From NCBI GenBank assembly GCA_049511115.1, contig JBEKYH010000073.1, forward strand, positions 1 to 24,992: a DNA stretch of 24,992 bases, written 5' to 3'. This DNA comes from JBEKYH01 sp049511115. Lineage in GTDB: Bacteria; Planctomycetota; Phycisphaerae; Tepidisphaerales; Tepidisphaeraceae. Shown piece after piece: positions 15,431-22,933 of this stretch. Each line of letters begins with the position of its first letter. Position 1 is the first letter of the stretch. The notes beneath the pieces are model-generated. The model saw nothing but the letters and a program-made list of their open reading frames with translations. It was not told the origin of the DNA and made no database searches. The translations under genes were made by a program, and so were the position numbers.

Positions 15431-15709
15431 ATGATCATCAGCTTTCGGCATCGCGGCCTGAAGAAGCTGTATGAGAAGGGTGAGAGAAGAGGAATTCGCC
15501 CGGACTTGGTCGACGCCGTCGAGGATATTCTTGCCCGGCTCGATGCCGCGAGAATGCCGCAGGCCCTTGATCTGCCGGGCTATCGTTTGCATCCACTTAA
15601 GGGCGACCTCAAGGGATTTTGGTCGGTGACGGTGCGGGCAAACTGGCGGATTATTTTCCGTTTCGAAGGGGAGCACGCGGCGGACGTTGAATTGACTGAC
15701 TACCATTGA
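15431..15709 (+). CDS. higB: HigB-family type II toxin (RelE/ParE superfamily)
   Basis: Predicted ribosome-dependent mRNA endonuclease of 92 residues, normal length for HigB-1. Family features are an N-terminal FRHRGLKKLYEKG, the LDLPGYRLHPLKGDLKGFWSV centre and the C-terminal ANWRIIFRFEG strand. The C-terminal His is in the usual region for a catalytic residue. Toxin-first order with the HigA antitoxin 13 bp downstream is the defining higBA arrangement. No ribosome site is visible before the ATG, and the promoter lies so close that translation would be leaderless. A second ATG 4 nt upstream is in another frame and gives only a short peptide. Confidence 0.9.
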   Translation: MIISFRHRGLKKLYEKGERRGIRPDLVDAVEDILARLDAARMPQALDLPGYRLHPLKGDLKGFWSVTVRANWRIIFRFEGEHAADVELTDYH

Positions 15710-15722
15710 CGAGGTTGACCCT

Positions 15723-16025
15723 ATGCCTATGAAAAACCCGCCGCATCCGGGCCGCAGCATCAGGAGCGCGTGCCTTATTCCGTTGGGACTCACGGTCACG
15801 GATGGAGCAAGGCTGCTCGGCGTGACGCGGCAGGCACTGAATAATGTGGTTAACGGCAAGGCAGACATCAGTCCGGAAATGGCCATCAGGCTTTCCAAGG
15901 CGTTCGGAAGCACGGCAGAGACTTGGTTGCAGATGCAACTTGCCTTCGATCTTGCGGAGGCTCGCCGAAATGAGCATCGGATTAACGTGAGGCGTTATCA
16001 GAGGGGTGAAGTCCTCGTGCATTAG
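15723..16025 (+). CDS. higA: HigA-family antitoxin (XRE-type HTH)
   Basis: Antitoxin of 100 residues that would neutralise HigB and repress the higBA promoter. It begins with the characteristic MPMKNPPHPG and has an XRE helix-turn-helix at about 23-62 (LTVTDGARLLGVTRQALNNVVNGKADIS). WLQMQ.AFDLAEAR near the C-terminus is typical of HigA/VapI-like proteins. GAGG lies about 8 nt before the ATG. A second ATG two codons in is an equal-frame alternative. The gene ends before a structured 180-bp gap. Nothing suggests decay of either gene in the pair. Confidence 0.93.
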   Translation: MPMKNPPHPGRSIRSACLIPLGLTVTDGARLLGVTRQALNNVVNGKADISPEMAIRLSKAFGSTAETWLQMQLAFDLAEARRNEHRINVRRYQRGEVLVH

Positions 16026-16117
16026 GATTGTTCGTCGCTTGATTTGCACCTGGATCAGCCAATAACGCCCCCCGCCGGCTTTCCCCAACTCCCCATTTCG
16101 GTTAATAAATCGCCTTA

Positions 16118-16181
16118 ATGCCGCCGGTTGCGTCGTGGAGGTGGACGCGCGGCGGGCATATGGAACCTTCCCGCTTTTTTT
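16118..16181 (+). promoter_or_regulatory. Terminator hairpin with a competing upstream stem: higBA terminator or attenuator
   Basis: GCGGG (16152-16156) pairs with CCCGC (16170-16174), followed by seven T (16175-16181), a short intrinsic terminator. A stronger stem upstream pairs 16118-16126 with 16150-16159 (9 bp with one bulged G), enclosing a second stem GCGTC/GACGC (16130-16134, 16144-16148) and a 9-nt loop. It uses the 5' arm of the terminator, so the two structures exclude each other. This could end higBA or control the aldose epimerase gene, whose ribosome site begins 16 nt downstream. No known riboswitch class was recognised. Confidence 0.45.
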
Positions 16182-16208
16182 GCAGGTTGCAGATTCAGGA
16201 GAACGAGG

Positions 16209-17360
16209 ATGTTCAAGTCATCTCCCTTTCGTTTGCTCGCTGTGAGCGCGGCCCTCTTGGTTTGTACTTTGGCGGGCATCGTCCGGGCTGATCCGATTGA
16301 AGTGAAGTCGTTTGGGACCGATCCAGACGGGAACGCCGTTTCGCAGATTATTCTGACCAACAAGAAGGGGTCCTCGGTCCGGCTTATCAATTACGGGGCG
16401 ATCGTCACCAATATTTTTGTTCCCGACAAGAACGGCAAGATGGGGGATGTCGTCCTGGGTTTTGATTCGGCCAAGGATTACGCCCAGGCCGGGCCGTTTA
16501 TGGGGTGCATTCCGGGGCGGTATGCCAATCGCATCGCCAAGGGGATGTTCACGATAGACTCAATTAATTATGCGGTGCCGATCAACAATGGGCCCAATTC
16601 GTTGCACGGCGGATTCAAGGGATACGCCAAGCGGATGTGGAATTTCGATACCGGCGTCACGCCGGACGGGCCGACCGTGCGGTTTACGTTGCTCGATCCC
16701 GACGGCACCGAAGGGTATCCGGGAAATGTGAACGTGACCGTGCTCTTCACGCTCACCCAGGCCGATGCGCTGAAGATTCAGTATTACGCGCGGACGGATA
16801 AGGCCACGCCGATTAACTTGACGCATCACAGCTATTTCAATCTGAGCGGCGACGGGACGACAGACGTTTTGGGATATGTGGCGAAGCTCTACGCGGATCA
16901 ATATCTGCCGGTGGATGAGACGCTGATCCCCATCGGCCAGGTGTCGCCGGTGTCAGGGACGCCAATGGATTTCACAAAGGCCAAATTGATCGGGCAGGAC
17001 ATCAAGAGCATGCCGGGGGCCATTCCGGGATATGATTGCCCGATGGTGCTGGATAGCCAGACGGGCGAGCTGGCTGAGGCGGCGGATGTTTACGATCCGG
17101 GGTCAGGGCGGCTGCTGCAATGCTGGACGACAGAGCCTTGCGTGCAGTTCTTCACAGCCCAGAACCTCACGGGTATCGTCGGAAAAGGCGGGACCGCTTA
17201 TGCCCCGTATCACGCGTTTTGCCTGGAGACGCAGCACTTCCCCGATTCACCGAACCACCCGGATTTCCCCAATACGATCCTGCATCCCGGCCAGGTTTAC
17301 CGGCAGATCACGGAATTCCGCTTTTCGGTTCCGTCAACGCCGCTGACGCCGGGACAGTAA
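16209..17360 (+). CDS. galM: Secreted aldose 1-epimerase (galactose mutarotase)
   Basis: Interconverts alpha and beta anomers of aldoses such as galactose. The protein has 383 residues, with a signal peptide (1-27, cleavage after IVRA), so it acts in the periplasm or outside. GalM motifs are GRYANRI (103-109), NGPNSLHGG with His133, LTHHSYFNLSG with His207 as probable acid, and FCLETQHFPDSPNHP with Glu340 as probable base. The ATG is set by AGGAG 7 nt upstream and by the signal peptide. An in-frame upstream ATG at 16128 would fall in the structured leader. It is followed 54 bp later by another secreted carbohydrate-related gene, probably in the same operon. Confidence 0.92.
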   Translation: MFKSSPFRLLAVSAALLVCTLAGIVRADPIEVKSFGTDPDGNAVSQIILTNKKGSSVRLINYGAIVTNIFVPDKNGKMGDVVLGFDSAKDYAQAGPFMGCIPGRYANRIAKGMFTIDSINYAVPINNGPNSLHGGFKGYAKRMWNFDTGVTPDGPTVRFTLLDPDGTEGYPGNVNVTVLFTLTQADALKIQYYARTDKATPINLTHHSYFNLSGDGTTDVLGYVAKLYADQYLPVDETLIPIGQVSPVSGTPMDFTKAKLIGQDIKSMPGAIPGYDCPMVLDSQTGELAEAADVYDPGSGRLLQCWTTEPCVQFFTAQNLTGIVGKGGTAYAPYHAFCLETQHFPDSPNHPDFPNTILHPGQVYRQITEFRFSVPSTPLTPGQ

Positions 17361-17414
17361 ATAGTTGAGACGCGCAACGTAATTAGGCGGCGATGATTAA
17401 CGAGGATTTGGAAC

Positions 17415-18275
17415 ATGAACAAACTATTGGCGGCAGGATTCATCTGCCTGATTTCGGCGGCGGCGGGACTTGCCCAGACAACGCAGCCGGTGCTTTCGGA
17501 CGCGGATAAGACGCTTGGGACGGGCAAGGTCATCGGCCTGGATTATTATTACAACCATCAGGTGAAGAACGGCGCCCAGTTTCATTACATCTGGGAAGAC
17601 ACGGCCATCTCCGGCTATTCCAAGTTTGGCGACGTCTGGAAGTCGTTCGGGGCCACGCTGGCGGACCTGCACGATGCACCGACGGTGGATGCACTCAAGC
17701 ATTTTTCCGTTTATATCATCGTGAACCCAAGCACCGTGAAAACCGCCGCCGACGGCAAGCCGAATTACGTGCAACCGGCGGACTGCGACGCAGTGGCCTC
17801 GTGGGTCAATGACGGCGGCGTGCTGGCGTTGTTCGCCAACGATGTAAACACCGCTGAACTCGAACATTTCAGCACGTTGTCCGAGAAATTCGGCATTACG
17901 ATGAACAAGGACATTCGCAACAAGGTTCCCAACGCCCGCGACCGCCGGCCGGGGACGTTTGCGGCGAGCCTCTTCACGGATCATCCGCTCTTCCAGGGTT
18001 TGCAGATGATTTACATGAAGGAAATCTGCACGTTGCAGGTGAAGGACCCGGCCAAGGCGATTTTGACCGCCCCCAAGGAAACCGGAGACGGCACGGACAT
18101 CATCATGGCGGAGAGCCACTACGGGAAAGGATTGGTCTTCGTGGTGGGTGATCCGTGGGTGTACAACGAGTACATCGACGTGACCGCGCCGGGACTGCCG
18201 ATCCAGAATCGACAGGCGGCGGTTAATCTGGCGCGATGGCTGCTGACGGCGGCTTCGGCGCCGCAGACGAAATAA
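17415..18275 (+). CDS. Secreted ThuA/GATase1-like domain protein
   Basis: Exported protein of 286 residues with a signal peptide (1-20, cleavage near AGLA-QTT). The mature part has the sequence style of the DUF4350/class I glutamine-amidotransferase-like domain found at the C-terminus of some secreted rhamnogalacturonyl hydrolases (GH105) in Bacteroidota and planctomycetes: GLDYYYNHQ, FHYIWEDTAISGYSKFGD, VYIIVNPST, WVNDGGVLALFANDV and the C-terminal KGLVFVVGDPWVYNEY. There is no GH105 catalytic part here, so this is a free-standing version of the domain. The function is probably carbohydrate-related, perhaps binding or presenting a pectin-derived sugar, but this is inference. GAGG about 9 nt before the ATG is a weak ribosome site. 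The upstream neighbour is the secreted aldose 1-epimerase. Confidence 0.7.
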   Translation: MNKLLAAGFICLISAAAGLAQTTQPVLSDADKTLGTGKVIGLDYYYNHQVKNGAQFHYIWEDTAISGYSKFGDVWKSFGATLADLHDAPTVDALKHFSVYIIVNPSTVKTAADGKPNYVQPADCDAVASWVNDGGVLALFANDVNTAELEHFSTLSEKFGITMNKDIRNKVPNARDRRPGTFAASLFTDHPLFQGLQMIYMKEICTLQVKDPAKAILTAPKETGDGTDIIMAESHYGKGLVFVVGDPWVYNEYIDVTAPGLPIQNRQAAVNLARWLLTAASAPQTK

Positions 18276-18291
18276 GAAATGCAGGACTCAC

Positions 18292-18318
18292 CACAGAGGA
18301 CTCAGAGGACACGGAGGA
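18292..18318 (+). repeat. Three tandem 9-nt units in the atpG upstream gap
   Basis: Units CACAGAGGA, CTCAGAGGA and CACGGAGGA follow directly after one another. A 7-bp hairpin (GCGACCT at 18349-18355 with its complement at 18366-18372) lies just downstream. This resembles degenerate intergenic repeats of PVC genomes. The 295-bp gap from 18276 to 18570 has no coding sequence I can support. Confidence 0.5.
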
Positions 18319-18493
18319 AGAGCAGAATTAGGTGTGGATTTCTCCTATGCGACCTCCGCGTCTCCAGGTCGCTACTGCGACCGGGCGGTGAAAAGGCAGT
18401 TTGAATGTGGATTTTCGGGGCTGGTACGGTTAGAGTTCCTCGCCGCGATCTGACGGGTAGACATTCGCGATTTTGTGATTTGCGATTGGTGGC

Positions 18494-18546
18494 AGGGTGG
18501 GCATTTCCCACCATTTTTGCCGAAAGCGGTGGGCGATGCCCACCCT
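18494..18546. repeat. REP-like nested palindrome just before atpG
   Basis: AGGGTGGGCAT (18494-18504) is the exact reverse complement of 18536-18546, closing a 31-nt loop. Each arm also belongs to a smaller palindrome (GTGGG-N5-CCCAC and GGTGGGC-N3-GCCCACC). The GGTGGGC..GCCCACC pattern is a common dispersed bacterial repeat, recalled rather than searched. It ends 24 bp before the atpG start, so it may affect atpG expression or mark an insertion. Confidence 0.65.
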
Positions 18547-18570
18547 ACAGGAATGCGGGTATAAGCAGCT

Positions 18571-19452
18571 ATGGCCAAGGCACGCGCAATCGTCAAACGC
18601 CGCAAGGCGGTTCGGAACATCCGCAAGATCACCAAGACCATGCAGATGATCGCCACGGCGAAGTTCCAGAAGGCGCTGAAGCGCGCGGTGGCGGCCAAGC
18701 CCTATTCGCGGAAGACGCGCGAGTTGGTCAGCGAACTGGCGGCCAGCGTGGGGGATGTGGATCATCCGCTGCTCCGGCAGATTCGGCCGGAAGAGGCGAC
18801 CAAGCGAGTCGCCCTGCTGGTGATCACCAGCAATCGCGGCCTGTGCGGGGCGTATAACGGCAACGTGTTGCGCATGGCGACGCATTTCATCCGCCAGCAA
18901 ATCGCCGACGGGAAGGAAGTCGATCTTTATCTCAGCGGCAAGAAGGGCGTGACGTACTTCAATTTCCAGAAGCGCCCCATCACCCAGCGGCTCGATCAAT
19001 TCGGCGACGCCGCGAAATTCGCCGACGCCGCGGAGGTGGCGGACACGTTTATCAAGCGATTTACCGCGCATGAAGTCGATGCGGTGTATGTCGCGTATAT
19101 GAACTTCATCAGCGCCAGCACGCAAAAGCCGGAGGTGCTGACATTGCTGCCGCTGGCTCCAGTGACCAGCGCCGGAGCGCCGTCGAAACTGGCGGTGTAC
19201 GATTTCTATCCCGATCCGCAGTCACTGCTGGACGAATTGCTGCCGCTGACAGTGAAGACCACGCTCTTCCAGTGCTTCCTGGACGCGACGACCAGCGAAA
19301 ACGTGGCCCGCATGGTGTCGATGAAATCGGCAACCGACAACGCCGACAAGATGGTCAAGAGCCTGACCATGCAATACAACCGCGCGCGGCAGAGCCAGAT
19401 CACGACGGAACTGTCGGAGATCATGGGCGGCGTCGAGGCGATGGGGGGGTAG
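18571..19452 (+). CDS. atpG: F-type ATP synthase gamma subunit, isolated from the rest of the operon
   Basis: Central rotor-stalk subunit of F1, 293 residues, in the normal size range. The N-terminal helix (IVKRRKAVRNIRKITKTMQMIATAKF), the central SNRGLCGAYNGN Rossmann-like motif and the C-terminal helix (TSENVARMVSMKSATDNADKM then NRARQSQITTELSEIMGG) are all intact, so a working protein is likely. Neither atpA nor atpD is next to it: the upstream gene is a secreted ThuA-like protein on the far side of a repeat-rich gap, and the downstream gene is an antitoxin-like regulator. The usual order places gamma between alpha and beta. The other subunits must be elsewhere in the genome. No good ribosome site or promoter is seen before the ATG. 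Confidence 0.94.
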   Translation: MAKARAIVKRRKAVRNIRKITKTMQMIATAKFQKALKRAVAAKPYSRKTRELVSELAASVGDVDHPLLRQIRPEEATKRVALLVITSNRGLCGAYNGNVLRMATHFIRQQIADGKEVDLYLSGKKGVTYFNFQKRPITQRLDQFGDAAKFADAAEVADTFIKRFTAHEVDAVYVAYMNFISASTQKPEVLTLLPLAPVTSAGAPSKLAVYDFYPDPQSLLDELLPLTVKTTLFQCFLDATTSENVARMVSMKSATDNADKMVKSLTMQYNRARQSQITTELSEIMGGVEAMGG

Positions 19453-19455
19453 GTC

Positions 19456-19836
19456 ATGGAGTTGGTCAAGCGGTTTCCGCTGGTCCCCATCCGCAGCGAC
19501 CGGCAGCTTCGCGTTGCCTACCGGATCATCGACGAACTTTCCGTTATCGACGAGGACAAGCTCACGCCGGGACAGGGCGACTACCTGGATGTATTGGCCG
19601 ACCTGACGGTCAAGTACGAAGAAAAGCACCAGGCCATCGACTTGTCGCACCTTGACGCGGTGGACACGCTCAATCATCTGATGGAACAGCGTGGAATGAC
19701 TGCCAGCGACTTAGGACGGCTTCTAGGTAACCGGGAAGTCGGCAGCAAGATCATCCGGCGCCAGCGCGAGTTGTCCAAAGCCATGATCCGCAAGCTGGCC
19801 GACCACTTTGCCGTTAGCGCGGCGCTGTTCTTGTAG
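19456..19836 (+). CDS. HigA-type (COG5499-like) HTH antitoxin without a partner toxin
   Basis: A 126-residue regulator resembling the HTH-type antitoxin HigA of the longer class. The N-terminal half (IRSDRQLRVAYRIIDEL, then LTPGQGDYLDVLADLTVKYEEKH) is the typical helical region. The C-terminal half is an XRE-like helix-turn-helix (LMEQRGMTASDLGRLLGNREVGSKIIRRQRELSKAMIRKLADHF). Such genes normally follow a HigB/RelE toxin gene on the same strand; here atpG takes that place, ending 3 nt upstream. No toxin-like frame was found on either side. It is unrelated in sequence to the shorter HigA at 15723. It may be an orphan antitoxin, or a regulator now co-expressed with atpG. Confidence 0.82.
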   Translation: MELVKRFPLVPIRSDRQLRVAYRIIDELSVIDEDKLTPGQGDYLDVLADLTVKYEEKHQAIDLSHLDAVDTLNHLMEQRGMTASDLGRLLGNREVGSKIIRRQRELSKAMIRKLADHFAVSAALFL

Positions 19837-19885
19837 GTTTTGCGGTCTCACTGGCGATGTTCATTCGCTACCGGGATACCACCAA

Positions 19886-20107
19886 TTACTCCGCCACATC
19901 CCGCCCTGGCACAATCGTCCCCTTCATCGGAACCGATTCGATCGTCACCTTTGCCGGCGTCAGGCCGAAAGCCTCGGCGCGGATGGTCAGCTTGCCGGGG
20001 TGGAGCGTGCGGCGAACCAGGGCGGTGGCGATTCCGGCTTCGGCGCGGATGGGATTGGCTTTAACGCGCGGGTCGTCGGTCCCAAATTGTACAAACTCCA
20101 GAGGCAT
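19886..20107 (-). pseudogene. Remnant of a glycoside hydrolase family 2 C-terminal domain
   Basis: The minus-strand frame encodes about 73 residues resembling the final Ig-like domain of GH2 beta-galactosidase-type enzymes: FGTDDPRVKANPIRAEAGIATALVRRTLHPGKLTIRAEA, then FGLTPAKVTIES. A stop codon lies about six codons upstream of its first Met, and no catalytic domain exists upstream. This looks like the tail of a deleted gene. The rest of the 436-bp gap (19837-20272) shows only the transaldolase promoter. Confidence 0.4.
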
Positions 20108-20181
20108 TAACCCACACGGCGTTCAAAGACCAACAGCGGCGCCATGCCGTTGATCTGCCTGGCTTGTGGACACGTGGCTTA

Positions 20182-20209
20182 TGGACAACGCCGCGAGTCC
20201 GGGTATATT
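20182..20209 (+). promoter_or_regulatory. Candidate transaldolase promoter
   Basis: TGGACA (20182-20187) and TATATT (20204-20209) lie 16 bp apart, each one mismatch from consensus. The expected start point leaves a leader of about 55 nt before the transaldolase ATG. Confidence 0.5.
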
Positions 20210-20272
20210 CGCCTCCTATCGCGTCTGTTTGGGAATTGGTGGGCCATCTGGGAACAAAATGGGAGTCCTGCA

Positions 20273-21331
20273 ATGTCATCACTGAAATCACTCGTCGCTA
20301 CGGGCACAAAACTTTGGCTGGATAGCGTGGACCCGGACCTGGTTGACAAAAACCTGGCCCTGGGAGCCACCGGCGCTACCAGCAATCCGATCATCATCTC
20401 CGATCTCATCAAGACCGGCCGCTTCGACGAAATGATGATCACCTTCTTCGATGAGGGCCTGGGCGATGAGGCGGTGGCCTGGCGCATGACCAATTACCTG
20501 GTCTCCGACGCGCAGGACAAATTCCGCAATATCAACGGCCACACCGAGGGCGACGACGGATACGTCAGCTTTGAACTGGACCCGCTTCTGGAAGACCGCG
20601 AGCGTAATCTGCCGCACGCCGAGCGCGTGAAGAAGTACATTCACCTGGGCGAATACTGGGGCAAGGGGTACATGAACCGGATGATCAAGGTGCCGGCCAC
20701 CCCCGCCGGATTGGACGCGCTGGAAGAACTGGCGGCGTTTGGATTGACGCTGAACGTCACGCTGATCTTCTCGGCCCGCCAGTACAAGATCGCTCGTGAG
20801 CGCGTCTGGAAGGGCGCCCAGCGCCGCCGCGACGGCACCGACCGGTTCAAGAGCGTCTACAGCATTTTCGTGAGCCGCGTGGATGTCTACACCGAGAAGC
20901 ACGTCCCTGATCTTTCGCCGGCCGCGCAGGGACTGGTGGGAATCGTCAACGTCAAGCGGCTGTGGCAGATGAATCAGGAATTCTGGAAGGAAAAGAAGCT
21001 CCCCCTCAAGCAGGAAATCATCTTCGCCTCCACCGGCACCAAGAAGCCCACCGACGCGCCGGATAAATACGTCGATGCCCTTGCCGGCAGCGACATCCAG
21101 ACCAATCCCCCGGCCACCAATGACGCGGTGGAAAAGCTGAACAAGACCTACACCCGCAACATCGACAAGATGCCCGCGCAGGCTATCCTCGACGAGATCG
21201 ACAAGAAGGTCGATGTCGACAAAATGGAGCACGTGCTGATGGATGAGGGAACGGCCAAGTTTGCCGATCCGCATAAGGCGCTGCTGAAGCTGATTGCCGA
21301 GAAGCGGCATGCGCTGGTCGGGGCGAAGTAA
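20273..21331 (+). CDS. tal: Transaldolase
   Basis: Pentose-phosphate pathway enzyme that moves a dihydroxyacetone unit between sugar phosphates through a Lys Schiff base. It has 352 residues. TKLWLDSVD with Asp17, GATGATSNPIII (31-42) and the active-site Lys139 in MIKVPATPAG are the standard marks; the length fits the longer transaldolase subfamily rather than the 220-residue form. The ATG is chosen for GGAG about 8 nt upstream and a normal N-terminus; 43 more in-frame codons upstream overlap the promoter. Codon use is noticeably more C-rich than that of the genes in the first 15 kb. It converges on the next gene with a 7-bp gap and no visible terminator. Confidence 0.93.
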   Translation: MSSLKSLVATGTKLWLDSVDPDLVDKNLALGATGATSNPIIISDLIKTGRFDEMMITFFDEGLGDEAVAWRMTNYLVSDAQDKFRNINGHTEGDDGYVSFELDPLLEDRERNLPHAERVKKYIHLGEYWGKGYMNRMIKVPATPAGLDALEELAAFGLTLNVTLIFSARQYKIARERVWKGAQRRRDGTDRFKSVYSIFVSRVDVYTEKHVPDLSPAAQGLVGIVNVKRLWQMNQEFWKEKKLPLKQEIIFASTGTKKPTDAPDKYVDALAGSDIQTNPPATNDAVEKLNKTYTRNIDKMPAQAILDEIDKKVDVDKMEHVLMDEGTAKFADPHKALLKLIAEKRHALVGAK

Positions 21332-21338
21332 GGCTCGC

Positions 21339-22919
21339 CTACTCCGTAGCCACAAAATCCCGCTTCTTCACCGGCTTAGCCGGGCTACCCACTGCCACCA
21401 CATCGGGCGGCAGATCGTGGAACGCGCTGGCCCGCGCGCCCAGGATCGTGCGGTCTCCGATCGTGACTCCCGGGCCGACGAAGGCGTCCGCCGCGATCCA
21501 TACATCATCACCAATCTTGATCGGGGGCCGCAGCAGTTCCATCCGGCGCGTGCGGGTTTCATGAGTGCCGGCGCAGATATGGGCGTATTGGCTGATAGTC
21601 ACAAATCGGCCGATGGTCACGGGGCCGAGGCAATAAAGAATCGCATAATCACCAACTACCGAATGATCGCCGATGGTCAGGTTCCAGGGGATTTCCACGC
21701 GGACCGTGCGACGAACGCGCACGCCCTGGCCGAGCTTGGCGCCGAAGAGTTTGAGCAAAAAGACCCGCCAGCCGTAGGCGTTGTGGGGTGAGAGGCAAAA
21801 GACGGTGCCCTGAACCGTGCCCCAAGTTAAGCGGGCCGCCTTCTGCTTGAATGTCCACGGGCTGGATTGCCTCATCACGGATCTGCCTTTCCTTTCGACG
21901 CTGATCTGAGGAGCCCCTTCGCGAACCATGTCGGCCGGACCGAATAGCATAGGCTTCGCGCTTATAGCCAGGGCGCTGGTCGGCGCGGTGGAACCGTTGG
22001 GCGCGATGGGCCCATTCGGTAACGCCGCCGGTTTGGGGCCGGTGAGTTGCAACCCCCCTTCCGGCACGGCCAGCCCGTCGCCGGCAATCTGCTCTTTTCC
22101 CTGCGACCAGAGCAAATCCTGGTATTTCATGCGAATGAACAATTCATAGCTGCTGATGAACAGGCAAAAACACAGTCCCGCCTGCCGATCCAGAAACCCG
22201 CCGCGCAGGACATACATATAAAAAAACCGGAACGCCCACGGAGTGGCGATCTTGGTGGCCAGCCGATATTTGACGAAGCGGCGTCGCGCGACGCGATCGG
22301 TAAAGAATCGCCTAAAGCCGGGCCAGGGTTCGACGTGGTGGTAAAGCTCGCGGGCTTCGAGCGTCGAATAGCGATTATGCTTGGCGATGTAATGTTCCAG
22401 GCCGCGGCGGTCTTCGTGGCGCATCAGCCCGCGCAGGTGGCCGATGGAGCCGTGGACGATCATGTGCTCATGCACCTGCCGATCCTCGTAGCGGGCATGC
22501 CCGCGCTTGAAGAGGCGGATGTTCCAGCTTGGAAAATAGCCGCAATGCTTGATGGGACGCCCCATGAAAATGAGCACGCGATTGAGGCGAAAGGCCGCTT
22601 CCTTCACGTCCTGCGGCGGACGCGAAACGACGCCGCGGATTTCCTCGGCCAGCTCGGGCGTGAGGGCTTCGTCGGCGTCAAGGATAAGCGTCCAGGGCGA
22701 CTCCAGCGGCAGATTGTCCAGGCCCCAGTTTTTCTGGGCGGCGTAACCTTCCCAGGCGTGGGTGAAGACGCGCGCCCCCGATTTTTCGGCGATTGCCGCG
22801 GTCCGATCGGTCGAATGACTGTCCAGAACGAAGACATTCCGGGCCAATCCAGCCACGCTGGCCAGTGTCGCCGGCAGGTTCAGTTCTTCGTTATGGGTCA
22901 GAATCAGGACATCGAGCAT
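21339..22919 (-). CDS. GT2 glycosyltransferase fused to WcaF-like hexapeptide acetyltransferase
   Basis: A 526-residue two-domain protein, probably for surface polysaccharide or LPS-core modification. Residues 1-285 are a GT2 enzyme of the WaaE/KdtX type (LILTHNEE at 6-13, LDSHSTDRT, DAD metal motif at 81-83, QVHEHM). Residues 286-348 are a Pro/Ala-rich linker. From 349 on comes a left-handed beta-helix acetyltransferase of the colanic-acid WcaF type (TIGDHSVVGDYA, ISQYAHICAGTHE with His453 as likely catalytic His, GVTIGDRTILGA, VGSPAKPVKKR). The acetyltransferase part begins like a normal free protein at Met349, preceded by GGAAAGG on the coding strand, so an internal start at 21875 may also be used. 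The two activities probably act on the same glycan. Confidence 0.88.
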   Translation of the reverse strand: MLDVLILTHNEELNLPATLASVAGLARNVFVLDSHSTDRTAAIAEKSGARVFTHAWEGYAAQKNWGLDNLPLESPWTLILDADEALTPELAEEIRGVVSRPPQDVKEAAFRLNRVLIFMGRPIKHCGYFPSWNIRLFKRGHARYEDRQVHEHMIVHGSIGHLRGLMRHEDRRGLEHYIAKHNRYSTLEARELYHHVEPWPGFRRFFTDRVARRRFVKYRLATKIATPWAFRFFYMYVLRGGFLDRQAGLCFCLFISSYELFIRMKYQDLLWSQGKEQIAGDGLAVPEGGLQLTGPKPAALPNGPIAPNGSTAPTSALAISAKPMLFGPADMVREGAPQISVERKGRSVMRQSSPWTFKQKAARLTWGTVQGTVFCLSPHNAYGWRVFLLKLFGAKLGQGVRVRRTVRVEIPWNLTIGDHSVVGDYAILYCLGPVTIGRFVTISQYAHICAGTHETRTRRMELLRPPIKIGDDVWIAADAFVGPGVTIGDRTILGARASAFHDLPPDVVAVGSPAKPVKKRDFVATE

Positions 22920-22933
22920 AGAAACCCGGTATC

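Noticed and set aside
15381..15474. A perfect AAGGAGG followed by a TTG and a 26-codon frame upstream of higB
   Set aside because: The SD-like sequence lies upstream of the -35 element, so the higBA transcript would not contain it, and the peptide overlaps the promoter and higB in another frame.
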